Made by a program: the position numbers and the translations under genes
Assembly (NCBI GenBank): GCA_030634505.1
Contig: DAOWAQ010000040.1
Span: forward strand, 1 to 10,375
From: Calditrichia bacterium
GTDB lineage: Bacteria; Calditrichota; Calditrichia; JAJRVZ01
Direction of reading: 5' to 3'
DNA length: 10,375 nucleotides
Shown here: piece after piece, positions 1 to 6,764 of the stretch
Numbering within the stretch: position 1 is the stretch's first letter
Layout of the letters: each line of letters begins with the position of its first letter
The notes under the pieces: generated by a model
Databases searched by the model: none
The model's input: the letters and a program-made list of their open reading frames with translations, nothing else
Told to the model about the DNA's origin: nothing

Positions 1-482
1 CCCTGTTTTTCAAGTTGTCTTCTTAATATTTTATTATATCCATAAATTGAGGTCAACATATTCTTGAATTCATGAGTAACCAATCCAATTAATTCTTCAT
101 AATTTTCATTAGTTCTTTTCAGTTCCGATATAAGCTGTGCATTTTCCTTTATTAATACTGCCTGAATTCCAAATAAAACCAATGATTTAATTTTTTCTTT
201 TGTGACTTCATCATGGCTCTCAAGTTTTTCTATTGATAAATCAACACCGTCAAGATCTTCGAGACGTGCAGCGTATTGATCAAGAATTTCAAGCATTAAT
301 GCTTTTGGTAATCTTTCCTTTCTGATTAGTTCCAGCCCCTGTTCAAACAAATCTTTATAATTATCCTTAGTAACATCAACGTCATCTAAACGAGATATTT
401 TTATTGAATCTAGCTCTTCTTCTTTTAAATTAAGTAATTTATAATCCAAAGAATTATAATATTTATCTACTTTTTCTCTCAT
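1..482 (-). CDS. Histidine kinase, N-terminal part (cut by window edge)
   Basis: The reading frame opens with ATG at 482 and runs off the left edge after 160 codons without a stop, so the dimerisation helix end and the ATPase domain are outside the window. Residues 131-155 form a HisKA-type phosphoacceptor helix, with the motif THEFKNMLTSIYGY and His137 as the expected phosphorylation site. The first 130 residues are helical, charged and without a membrane segment or a recognisable PAS or GAF domain, so the kinase appears to be cytoplasmic and its input is unknown. The upstream ribosome site is weak (GAAG about 8 bases before ATG). It lies beyond the terminator that closes the cysteine-rich operon, so it is probably transcribed separately. 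The HisKA call is good; pathway and partner cannot be told from here. Confidence 0.8.
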   Translation of the reverse strand, partial: MREKVDKYYNSLDYKLLNLKEEELDSIKISRLDDVDVTKDNYKDLFEQGLELIRKERLPKALMLEILDQYAARLEDLDGVDLSIEKLESHDEVTKEKIKSLVLFGIQAVLIKENAQLISELKRTNENYEELIGLVTHEFKNMLTSIYGYNKILRRQLEKQ

Positions 483-550
483 TAATTTGCTTCATTTTTA
501 ATATTTGTATTGTAAGGCATTTTCGGCAAGTTGAAGTGAATGATGAATTA

Positions 551-580
551 CATATAAAAAAAGCAGGAATATTCCTGCTT
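551..580 (-). terminator. Intrinsic terminator after the fmdB-like gene
   Basis: A perfect 20-base palindrome (AAGCAGGAATATTCCTGCTT, 561-580) is followed on the minus strand by a run of seven T in total and then ATATG. It sits about 37 bases after the stop of the zinc-ribbon gene. The T-run exists only for minus-strand transcription, so it should end the small-gene operon and separate it from the histidine kinase. Confidence 0.85.
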
Positions 581-617
581 CAATAATTTCAACACACGGT
601 TGATTGTAAAATTATGC

Positions 618-830
618 TCAGCTAAATCCGCCACTGCCGCAGGAACTGGCAGGTGCCGCATATCCTGATGACAAACTGGCTCCCGAAGAACTAAATGCTG
701 ACATCAATTTTTCTGCATTCATCTCTCCACATTCAGGACAGATAAGATCATCAAAATTAGTTTTTGATAAAAAAACAAATTCTTCAAATACATAGTTGCA
801 TTTTTTACATCGAAACTCAAAAATAGGCAT
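618..830 (-). CDS. FmdB-family zinc ribbon protein
   Basis: A 70-residue protein opening MPIFEFRCKKC, typical of the FmdB/CxxC_CxxC_SSSS regulatory-protein family. Two CxxC pairs (Cys8/Cys11 and Cys31/Cys34) should bind one zinc ion. The tail after residue 44 is rich in Ser, Gly and Ala and ends SSCGSGGFS, with one more cysteine at 64; low-complexity tails of this kind are common in the family. The start is firm: AAGGAG lies 6 bases before ATG. It ends with TGA. It follows the DUF302 gene by 28 bases and is the last gene before the terminator. The family was named as a putative regulator in formamidase and acetamidase operons, but its biochemical role is not established; here only metal binding is well supported. 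Confidence 0.88.
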   Translation of the reverse strand: MPIFEFRCKKCNYVFEEFVFLSKTNFDDLICPECGEMNAEKLMSAFSSSGASLSSGYAAPASSCGSGGFS

Positions 831-858
831 TTATTGCTCCTTATAACCTTTTTAATAT

Positions 859-1239
859 TTATAAATTTTCAATTACTTGTTTTAATTTCTTATTTACTTC
901 TTCCGCTATTGGTTCAATATCATCCCTATCGACAATCTTGAACATTGCTTGAGCATCAATCGCTGATACAGATACTTCATTATTATTTTCATATACAATT
1001 ACATTACAGGGAAGTAATAATCCAATCTCCGGTTCTGCACTTAACGCTTTATGCGCAAGAGGCGGATTACATGCCCCTAATATTTTATAGTTTGGAAAAT
1101 CAATATCCATTTTTTTCTTCAAAGTAGCTTTAACATCTATTTCAGAAAGTATTCCAAAACCTTCTTTTTTTAGTTCCTCAGTTACTCTTTCAATTGCTTC
1201 ATCAAATCCATAGTTAACTTTTTTTGAAAATCCATACAT
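859..1239 (-). CDS. DUF302 family protein
   Basis: This 126-residue protein matches the DUF302 (TT1751-like) fold over its full length. The diagnostic stretch is residues 55-83: GACNPPLAHKAL, then PEIGLLLPCNVIVYE, with two conserved cysteines at 57 and 78. There is no signal peptide or membrane segment, so it is likely cytoplasmic. DUF302 proteins are small dimeric proteins often found beside sulfur-oxidation and persulfide genes, but no catalytic activity is firmly assigned. The gene starts 19 bases after the thioredoxin-like gene and 28 bases before the zinc ribbon gene, inside one apparent operon. An AAAGGG site lies 8 bases before ATG. Family assignment is strong; a role in sulfur or thiol handling is inferred from neighbours. 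Confidence 0.88.
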   Translation of the reverse strand: MYGFSKKVNYGFDEAIERVTEELKKEGFGILSEIDVKATLKKKMDIDFPNYKILGACNPPLAHKALSAEPEIGLLLPCNVIVYENNNEVSVSAIDAQAMFKIVDRDDIEPIAEEVNKKLKQVIENL

Positions 1240-1258
1240 AACAAATACCCTTTATTAA

Positions 1259-1648
1259 TTAATCTACCAGTTTTCTTATAAACGTTTCAGATTTTGCTCC
1301 CAATATATACTGCGAGATTTTTTTATTTTCGACAACAATTGTAGCCGGAGTGCCCATTACACCAAATCCTCTGCTTATTTCCGGTTTTTGTGAAACATCA
1401 ATTTTATAAATATTTGATTTTTCATTTTTCATTTTATCTATAATTGGTGTTATAGCCTTACAAGCCCCACAAGTTGGACTAAAAAAATATACTAATAATT
1501 TTTCACCAGCATTAATTTTATTACCCAATTCACCATTTATTCCCGTAATTTCTTTTCCCTTTTTTAACAAAGAAGATACTCTAATAAAAATCTGCATAAA
1601 AAGGATAAAACCAATAATTGCCAGTATTATATATAAAAAAGATTCCAA
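1259..1648 (-). CDS. Membrane-anchored thioredoxin-like protein (CGAC)
   Basis: The protein has 129 residues. Residues 3-22 are one hydrophobic helix and residues 48-129 are a thioredoxin fold. The active site is SPTCGACK (Cys60 and Cys63), and the cis-proline loop is GTPAT (Pro101). CGAC replaces the classic CGPC, which usually alters redox potential. The helix is preceded by Glu2 and followed by Arg23, Lys29, Lys30 and Lys32, so the positive-inside rule puts the thioredoxin domain in the cytoplasm. The start is TTG at 1648, two bases after the stop of the upstream membrane gene, with AAAGGG 7 bases before it; the next Met in frame is inside the helix, so TTG is preferred. It is likely a disulfide or persulfide reductase working with its cysteine-bearing neighbours; the substrate is unknown. 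Confidence 0.85.
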   Translation of the reverse strand: MESFLYIILAIIGFILFMQIFIRVSSLLKKGKEITGINGELGNKINAGEKLLVYFFSPTCGACKAITPIIDKMKNEKSNIYKIDVSQKPEISRGFGVMGTPATIVVENKKISQYILGAKSETFIRKLVD

Positions 1649-1650
1649 AA

Positions 1651-1881
1651 TTATTCCCTTTGTTTTTTAACTGTATTTTCCTGCTTTTTCTTAGAATCAA
1701 ATGAAAGCAATAAACCTACCATCATGCCATATCCACTGCTGATATATGGATTACTTGTAATAGGACAGGAATTGGTTGAGCAACCGATAAAATAATAATA
1801 GGAATATCCTGCGATTGCCCCCAATACGACAAATATTGATGTTTTAATCCATTTATTTGAAAATAAATTTTTAAGATTCAT
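1651..1881 (-). CDS. Small two-helix membrane protein, DUF6132-like
   Basis: A 76-residue protein with two membrane helices (about residues 13-32 and 49-61) joined by a loop with the distinctive motif GCSTNSCPITSNPY, and a Lys-rich C-terminus. I recognise this pattern as the DUF6132 family, whose function is unknown. Lysines at both ends put both termini in the cytoplasm and the two loop cysteines (Cys34 and Cys39) on the outer face. An in-frame ATG also exists at 1893, overlapping the upstream TAA by one base, but the ATG at 1881 has GGAG with ideal 6-base spacing and is the better start. It sits between the DUF1858 and thioredoxin-like genes with no real spacer, so it is translationally coupled. 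A thiol-relay or sulfur-species transport role is conceivable but unproven. Confidence 0.75.
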   Translation of the reverse strand: MNLKNLFSNKWIKTSIFVVLGAIAGYSYYYFIGCSTNSCPITSNPYISSGYGMMVGLLLSFDSKKKQENTVKKQRE

Positions 1882-1887
1882 TAATAA

Positions 1888-1891
1888 CTCC
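1888..1891 (-). promoter_or_regulatory. Ribosome binding site deciding the DUF6132-like start
   Basis: GGAG followed by TTATTA and ATG at 1881. The alternative ATG at 1891-1893 shares a base with this GGAG and has no comparable site before it, so the internal ATG is favoured and the product is four residues shorter than the longest frame. Confidence 0.6.
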
Positions 1892-1892
1892 A

Positions 1893-2090
1893 TTATCCAC
1901 TGATTATTTCATTTAATTTTGTAATTATTCCATCCAAGTCTGTCAATCCTTTTGATTCGATATTTTCTTCTATCGTTCCCCATAATGGTTCTCCACAAAC
2001 AACACAATTCACTCCCATTTCACTTAAAGGTCTGATAGTTTGTGGATATTTTTCTACCAATTCTTCAATTGTCATATCTTTGTAAACCAT
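1893..2090 (-). CDS. DUF1858 domain protein with CxxC
   Basis: The whole 65-residue protein is one DUF1858 domain: TIEELVEKYPQTIRPLSEMG, then NCVVCGEP with Cys29 and Cys32, then a second helical part (TIEENIESKGL...IITKLNE). The domain is also found in ScdA/RIC-type iron-sulfur repair proteins and in small stand-alone hybrid-cluster-associated proteins, where the cysteines are thought to handle metal or redox chemistry. No signal peptide is present, so it should be cytoplasmic. Its TAA stop overlaps the first possible ATG of the next membrane gene. GGGAAAA lies just before ATG. It follows the rhodanese gene after an 82-base gap in which I find no clear promoter or terminator. The domain call is strong and the exact role is open. 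Confidence 0.82.
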   Translation of the reverse strand: MVYKDMTIEELVEKYPQTIRPLSEMGVNCVVCGEPLWGTIEENIESKGLTDLDGIITKLNEIISG

Positions 2091-2172
2091 ACTTTTCCCA
2101 TTTCCGAAAAACTTACTTTTGATGCAGTAAAAAAATAAATGTTACAAAAGAAATTCTGTTTTTAATAATTCT

Positions 2173-2613
2173 TTAATGGTGGTCTTTATCGCTTTCCTTT
2201 TCTGACTCATTTTGTTCAGATTTATTCTCCATTACGCGATAAGCTATCATTCCGCCGACCATATTGAAAGCGTTAAATCCTTCTTTTCGTAATATGTTAG
2301 TAGCCCTTCCACTACGATTACCGCTTCGGCAAATTACAATAATTTCATTCTCTTTCTTTTCTGTTAATTCATCCAGCCTGCTTTCGAGTTCCTGCAAAGG
2401 AATTAAAATTGCACCTTCAATATGTCCCAGATTTCCATCAAACTCGCCGGAAGTCCGAACATCAAGAAGCAAGATATCTTCTTTATTTTCAATTTTTTCT
2501 TTGACTTCGGAAACTGAAACAATAGCTTTTTCATTATTTTCCTCTTTTTGAGCCAGAATATATATACTCAGAATAACTAATAAAATTAATGCAATACTAA
2601 TCTTCTTAAACAT
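2173..2613 (-). CDS. Exported single-domain rhodanese
   Basis: The protein has 146 residues. Residues 1-21 are a signal sequence or N-terminal anchor (MFKKIS then a hydrophobic stretch ending ILAQ). Residues 31-130 are one rhodanese domain, with LLLDVRTSGEF, GHIEGAILIP and the active loop CRSGNRSGRA, Cys95 being the sulfur-carrying residue. This domain accepts sulfane sulfur as a persulfide, usually from thiosulfate or another persulfide. The basic N-terminus before the hydrophobic stretch places the domain outside the cytoplasm. There is no lipobox cysteine, so it is either cleaved and periplasmic or stays anchored. The last 18 residues are highly charged and end DHH. A strong AGGAG site precedes ATG. 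It lies 33 bases after clpB with no terminator seen between, so read-through from clpB is possible. Confidence 0.9.
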   Translation of the reverse strand: MFKKISIALILLVILSIYILAQKEENNEKAIVSVSEVKEKIENKEDILLLDVRTSGEFDGNLGHIEGAILIPLQELESRLDELTEKKENEIIVICRSGNRSGRATNILRKEGFNAFNMVGGMIAYRVMENKSEQNESEKESDKDHH

Positions 2614-2646
2614 TTTTATCTCCTGTATTTTTAGATATTGAAACCA

Positions 2647-3399
2647 TTACGATTTATCTTTTTTGAATTCAATCTTTTCTTTATATATGTCAACCATTAT
2701 TGAGTCTTCTTTACCAAATTTACCTGCAATTATATTTTTTGCCAATTCATTCACAATTTCTTTTTGAATTAATCGCTTCAAAGGTCGAGCCCCAAATTCG
2801 GGAATATAGCCTTTGTTTGCAATGTATTTCATCACATTGTCACTAATTTTAATATTAATTCCCTGTTCAAGTAATTTTGCTTTAACCATATTTATTTGCA
2901 AGTGCACAATTTTTAATATTTCATTTTGACTCAAAGAGTGGAATACAATTATATCATCAATCCTGTTAATAAATTCTGGTCGGAAATTCTTTCTTAACAA
3001 TGTTAATACATCTGCTTTTATTGATTCATGTATTTCTTCTTTATTTTGTTCAGTAATATTTTGAGATTTTTCCATTATCAAGGGAGCTCCGATATTTGAG
3101 GTCATAATGATAATAGAATTTTTAAAATTTACCGTTCGACCTTTATTATCTGTCAATCTGCCTTCATCTAAAATTTGCAATAAAATATTGAACACTTCCG
3201 GATGAGCTTTTTCAATTTCATCAAATAAGATAACAGAATATGGTTTTCTCCTAACAGCTTCCGTGAGCTGTCCGCCTTCATCATAGCCAACATACCCCGG
3301 AGGAGAACCTATTAGTCGAGCCACAGAATGTTGTTCCATATATTCTGACATATCAATGCGAATAATTGCTTGTTCATCATCAAATAAAAATTCTGCCAA
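2647..3399 (-). CDS. clpB: ClpB C-terminal fragment: second ATPase domain without Walker A
   Basis: This is the part of clpB downstream of the nonsense codon that could be read from the first TTG (3399). It keeps pore loop GYVGYDEGG (residues 35-43), Walker B VILFDEIEKAHPEVF (Asp60, Glu61), sensor 1 TSNIG, the INRID arginine finger region and sensor 2 FGARPLKRL. Walker A (GSTGVGKT) is encoded upstream at 3415-3438 and would be left out, so a separately made protein could not bind ATP properly. No ribosome site precedes this TTG. It is best seen as the 3' part of a single clpB frame and not a separate gene. The stop at 2647 is followed after 33 bases by the rhodanese gene. Confidence 0.7.
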   Translation of the reverse strand: MAEFLFDDEQAIIRIDMSEYMEQHSVARLIGSPPGYVGYDEGGQLTEAVRRKPYSVILFDEIEKAHPEVFNILLQILDEGRLTDNKGRTVNFKNSIIIMTSNIGAPLIMEKSQNITEQNKEEIHESIKADVLTLLRKNFRPEFINRIDDIIVFHSLSQNEILKIVHLQINMVKAKLLEQGINIKISDNVMKYIANKGYIPEFGARPLKRLIQKEIVNELAKNIIAGKFGKEDSIMVDIYKEKIEFKKDKS

Positions 3400-3525
3400 A
3401 GCTCTGGCTAATTCCGTTTTACCTACTCCAGTTGATCCAAGAAAAATAAATGAACCGATTGGTCTGTTCTCATCTCCCAGACCGGCACGTGATCTTCTAA
3501 TTGCATCCGATACAGCTTCAATAGC

Positions 3526-5265
3526 TTAAGATTGTCCCATTACACGTTGAGAAATTCTTTCTTCCATTTTTAATAATTTTTCTTTTTCACTTTCAATCAT
3601 CCTAGTTACTGGAATTCCCGTCCATTTCGATACTATTTCCGCGATATCTTCATCACCAACTTCTTCTTTAAGCATTTGTTTATTTTTTTGAATTTCAACT
3701 AATCTTTTATTTTCTACCTGTAATTCATTATCCAATTTTGGCAAACTTCCATATTGTAATTCTGCTACTTTATTTAAATCCCCATCCCTTTCTTTTTTTT
3801 CAATTTCAATTTTCATCTGATCAATTTTTTCTTTTATGTCTCTAATCTTTTTTATACTTGATTTCTCAAGTTGCCAGTGTGAGCGTAACTCATCCCGTTT
3901 GGATTTTGCATTTGCAATCTCTTTACCAACTTCTTTTTTTCGATTAACAAGGGATTCATCTTTCTCATTTTTTAATGCAAATTGCTCAACTTCAAGCTTT
4001 TGAATTTTTCTTTCTACTTCATCCAGTTCTTCCGGTAGTGAATCAATTTCAATTCTTAATTTTGAAGCTGCCTCATCAATCAAGTCAATTGCTTTATCTG
4101 GCAAAAATCTATCAGAGATATATCTATCAGACAGCATAGCTGATGCTACTAATGCAGAATCTTTTATGCGAACACCGTGGTGAACCTCATATTTTTCCTT
4201 TAAACCTCTAAGTATTGAAATTGTATCTTCAATGCTTGGTTCTTTAATCAAAACTGGTTGGAATCTTCTTTCAAAAGCAGCATCTTTTTCAATATGCTTC
4301 CGGTATTCATCCAAAGTTGTTGCCCCGATTGTTCGAAGTTCTCCCCTGGCAAGCATTGGCTTTAACATATTTGAAGCATCTACAGCTCCTTCAGCTGCAC
4401 CGGCGCCAATTATTGTATGCAATTCATCGATAAATAATATAACCTGACCTTGTGATTCTGTTACTTCTTTTAAAACAGCTTTCAGCCTTTCTTCAAATTC
4501 TCCTCTAAATTTCGCACCGGCAATCAAAGCACCCAAATCCAAAGAAACAATTCTTTTTGATTTTATACTTTCCGGTATATCTCCGTTTATTATTCGATGT
4601 GCAATACCTTCTGCAATTGCCGTTTTTCCAACACCCGGTTCTCCAATTAAAACAGGATTATTTTTTGTTCTTCTTGATAATACCTGTAACACTCTGCGGA
4701 TCTCCTCATCCCGCCCGATTACGGGGTCCATTTTACCTAATCTTGCTAATTCATTTAAATCTCTTCCATACTTTTGTAATGCCTGGTATTTACCTTCAGG
4801 ATTCTGGTCAGTGACACTTTGGTTACCACGAATAGATTTTAGTATCAGCATTACATTATCAGAGGAAATTCCCATTTCTCTTAGTATTTTTCCACCGTTT
4901 CCATCATTTTCTACTAATATGGCTAATAGTAGATGTTCGGTACTTACAAAATCGTCTTTTAGTTCATTGGTCTTTTTAAAAGCATTGTTAATCAAATTTT
5001 GACTACGATTTGATAATTGAACTTGTCCAAATCCACTGCCCTGTACTTTGGGAAATTTTTTAACTTCATGCTCTATTGAAGCCAAAACTATATTTAAGTC
5101 AACACCTGATTTTTTAATTATTGTAGGTATCAGTCCTTCTTTATCTTTTATCAAAGCCAACAATATATGTTCAGGTTCAATTTGCTGATTACCAAATTCG
5201 AAAGCTATTTGTTGTGCAATCGCAATTGAGTCTTGGGCTTTTAATGTAAATTTTTCAAATGTCAT
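3526..5265 (-). CDS. clpB: ClpB N-terminal fragment: Clp_N, first ATPase and middle domains
   Basis: This is the 579-residue product expected if the internal TAA is real. It starts at ATG 5265 (MTFEKFTLKAQDS, the usual ClpB N-terminus) with AAGGA about 10 bases upstream. It keeps the double Clp_N repeat, the first AAA+ module with the Asp280-Glu281 Walker B pair and the FERRF arginine fingers (331-335), and the long coiled-coil that binds DnaK. It loses the second AAA+ module, which in ClpB supplies much of the threading power and hexamer stability, so this piece alone should not disaggregate proteins. The upstream 214-base spacer is described separately. Confidence 0.85.
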   Translation of the reverse strand: MTFEKFTLKAQDSIAIAQQIAFEFGNQQIEPEHILLALIKDKEGLIPTIIKKSGVDLNIVLASIEHEVKKFPKVQGSGFGQVQLSNRSQNLINNAFKKTNELKDDFVSTEHLLLAILVENDGNGGKILREMGISSDNVMLILKSIRGNQSVTDQNPEGKYQALQKYGRDLNELARLGKMDPVIGRDEEIRRVLQVLSRRTKNNPVLIGEPGVGKTAIAEGIAHRIINGDIPESIKSKRIVSLDLGALIAGAKFRGEFEERLKAVLKEVTESQGQVILFIDELHTIIGAGAAEGAVDASNMLKPMLARGELRTIGATTLDEYRKHIEKDAAFERRFQPVLIKEPSIEDTISILRGLKEKYEVHHGVRIKDSALVASAMLSDRYISDRFLPDKAIDLIDEAASKLRIEIDSLPEELDEVERKIQKLEVEQFALKNEKDESLVNRKKEVGKEIANAKSKRDELRSHWQLEKSSIKKIRDIKEKIDQMKIEIEKKERDGDLNKVAELQYGSLPKLDNELQVENKRLVEIQKNKQMLKEEVGDEDIAEIVSKWTGIPVTRMIESEKEKLLKMEERISQRVMGQS

Positions 5266-5479
5266 ATTGTCACATCCTTTTTCAAATTTATGATATTAAA
5301 GATGTATTACAAATGATGTGCCATATTTGGATTAACTGGGAATTACAGCAGATAAATAAAAATACGAATATTGATAGAACAAATTAGTGTGTTATTATGT
5401 CACAAAAACAATACTGTTGCAGATGAGAATAGATCGTAGCAATAAATTATAAATAACTAATGGATATTCAGTGATTTGA
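5266..5479 (-). other. Spacer upstream of clpB, no gene
   Basis: This 214-base AT-rich gap separates frr from clpB and must hold any clpB promoter. It contains AAGGATG as the clpB ribosome site and one imperfect inverted repeat (5310-5329, arms CAAAT(g)ATG and CATATTTG around a 3-base loop). I find no CIRCE element (TTAGCACTC with a 9-base gap) and no convincing -35/-10 pair. A weak four-base-pair hairpin followed by T residues near 5402-5420 is too poor to call a terminator for frr. Confidence 0.5.
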
Positions 5480-6040
5480 TTAAACTTCTAATATTTCTTT
5501 TTCTTTTCTACCCAATAACTCATCAATATCTTTTATATATTTATTTGTCGATTCCTGGGTTTCATCCAATTCAATACTTAGTTCATCTTCAGACATTTCA
5601 TGATCTTTTTGGAGTCTTTTCAGATGATCATTAGCATCACGTCTTACGTTTCTAACCGCGATTCTTCCATCCTCTGCAAATTTCTTCACCAATCTTACCA
5701 GGTCATTTCTTCTTTCTTCACTCAATTGTGGTATGGGAAGTCTTACAAATGTACCATCATTTGATGGTGTTAAACCTAAATCTGATTTGAGAATTGCTTT
5801 TTCTATTTCAGCAATCATATTTTTATCCCAGGGCTGAATAGCAATCAGGCGGGGTTCAGGTGTTGTGATTGTTGAAGCCTGTGATAGTGGAACTACAGCT
5901 CCATAATATTCAACTTTAACGCTATCGAGTAGTGCCGGCGTCGCTCTTCCGGTTCGGATTTTGTTAAATTCATTTTGAATAGTTTCAACAGATTTTTTCA
6001 TACGGTGTTCTGCATCTTTTTTGATATGGCTAGCACTCAT
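5480..6040 (-). CDS. frr: Ribosome recycling factor
   Basis: RRF works with EF-G in the cytoplasm to split the post-termination ribosome so it can start again. The protein from ATG at 6040 has 186 residues, the standard size. Domain I carries the three-helix bundle motifs MKKSVETIQNEFNKIRTGRA and NDLVRLVKKFAEDGRIAVRNVRRDAN. The domain II region carries YYGAVVPLSQASTI and the conserved IQPWDK. A longer frame opens at 6076 but overlaps the pyrH end and adds 12 unrelated residues; the start at 6040 has AGGAG 7 bases before it. The ribosome site overlaps nothing but directly follows pyrH, whose TAA lies 4 bases before this ATG, so frr is translationally coupled to pyrH. It ends with TAA and is the last gene of the translation cluster. 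Confidence 0.96.
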   Translation of the reverse strand: MSASHIKKDAEHRMKKSVETIQNEFNKIRTGRATPALLDSVKVEYYGAVVPLSQASTITTPEPRLIAIQPWDKNMIAEIEKAILKSDLGLTPSNDGTFVRLPIPQLSEERRNDLVRLVKKFAEDGRIAVRNVRRDANDHLKRLQKDHEMSEDELSIELDETQESTNKYIKDIDELLGRKEKEILEV

Positions 6041-6044
6041 GATA

Positions 6045-6761
6045 TTACTCCTGAACTTTGGTTCCGATAGATTCACCCTGAATTAATTTCATCAGATTAT
6101 CTTCTTTATCAAAATTAAATACAATAATCGGGAGTTTGTTATCCATAGACAAAGTAATCGCAGTCGAATCCATGACTTTTAAACCTTTATTTACCACCTC
6201 AATATAGCTGATTTTATTAAAAAGTTTAGCATTTCTCACCTTTTCAGGATCAGCATCAAAGACACCATCTACCCTTGTACCCTTAATAATTACATCTGCT
6301 TCAATTTCTACGGCTCTTAACACTGCGGCGGTATCAGTAGTAAAATACGGATTTCCAGTACCACCTGCAAATATTACTACTCGCCCTTTTTCAAGATGAC
6401 GCAAGGCTCTTCTTCTTATAAACGGTTCGGCAACGTCTCTAATTTCGATGGCGGTCATAACCCGCGTTTCAATCCCTGATTTTTCGAGAGCGTCTTGTAA
6501 TGCCAGACTATTAATAACAGTAGCCAACATTCCCATATAATCTGCTTGTACACGATCCATCTTTTTTGCCTGTTGGGAAAGACCACGGAAAATATTACCT
6601 CCACCAATAACAATGCCGATTTGAACTTTTAAATCATATACTTTCTTGATTTCTTTAGCAAATCGATATAGTACTGATGATTCAATACCAAAATCATTTT
6701 TACCTGTTAAGGATTCACCACTTAATTTTAAAAGAATTCTGTTGTATGCGGGTGAAGACAA
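6045..6761 (-). CDS. pyrH: UMP kinase
   Basis: Bacterial UMP kinase makes UDP from UMP and ATP for pyrimidine nucleotide supply and works as a hexamer in the cytoplasm. The 238 residues show the amino-acid-kinase fold: LLKLSGESL at 10-18, GIVIGGGNIFRG at 49-60, the DYMGMLATVINS uridylate site at 74-85, GGTGNPYFTTDTAA at 133-146, and VDGVFDADP. The start is TTG at 6761, 3 bases after the tsf stop, with GGAGA in the tail of tsf placed 8 bases before it; the next in-frame ATG would delete the nucleotide-binding N-terminus, so TTG is right. It lies between tsf and frr in a tight block, the usual bacterial order. Confidence 0.96.
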   Translation of the reverse strand: MSSPAYNRILLKLSGESLTGKNDFGIESSVLYRFAKEIKKVYDLKVQIGIVIGGGNIFRGLSQQAKKMDRVQADYMGMLATVINSLALQDALEKSGIETRVMTAIEIRDVAEPFIRRRALRHLEKGRVVIFAGGTGNPYFTTDTAAVLRAVEIEADVIIKGTRVDGVFDADPEKVRNAKLFNKISYIEVVNKGLKVMDSTAITLSMDNKLPIIVFNFDKEDNLMKLIQGESIGTKVQE

Positions 6762-6764
6762 AGA

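Larger units (their letters stand above)
2647..5265 (-). pseudogene. clpB: clpB, disaggregase chaperone interrupted by an in-frame stop
   Basis: Read through one TAA codon (3526-3528), the frame encodes 872 positions, the normal length for ClpB. ClpB is a hexameric AAA+ ATPase that pulls polypeptides out of aggregates together with DnaK. All parts are present in order: Clp_N domain (about 1-145), first ATPase domain with Walker A GEPGVGKT (208-215) and Walker B ILFIDE, coiled-coil middle domain (about 405-530), second ATPase domain with Walker A GSTGVGKT (610-617), Walker B VILFDE, sensor GARPLKR. The stop is at codon 580, in VMGQS*AIEAVSDAIRR, where relatives usually have an acidic or polar residue. 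There is no frameshift: both sides share a frame and are well conserved. It is either a sequencing or assembly error, or a very recent nonsense mutation. TAA is a normal stop elsewhere in this window. Confidence 0.85.

Noticed and set aside
3520..3535. Programmed frameshift at the clpB stop
   Set aside because: The reading frame is the same before and after TAA, so a shift would take the ribosome out of the conserved frame.
2647..5265. Reading TAA as a sense codon (alternative genetic code)
   Set aside because: TAA ends pyrH, tsf, frr, rpsI, the DUF1858 gene and others at their expected lengths, so it is a normal stop here; TGA also ends the fmdB-like gene.
5402..5420. Terminator after frr
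   Set aside because: The hairpin has only four base pairs with an AT-rich stem; the T-run is short.
6041..6076. Longer frr start at 6076
   Set aside because: It overlaps the pyrH end, adds 12 residues with no family match, and lacks the AGGAG that precedes 6040.
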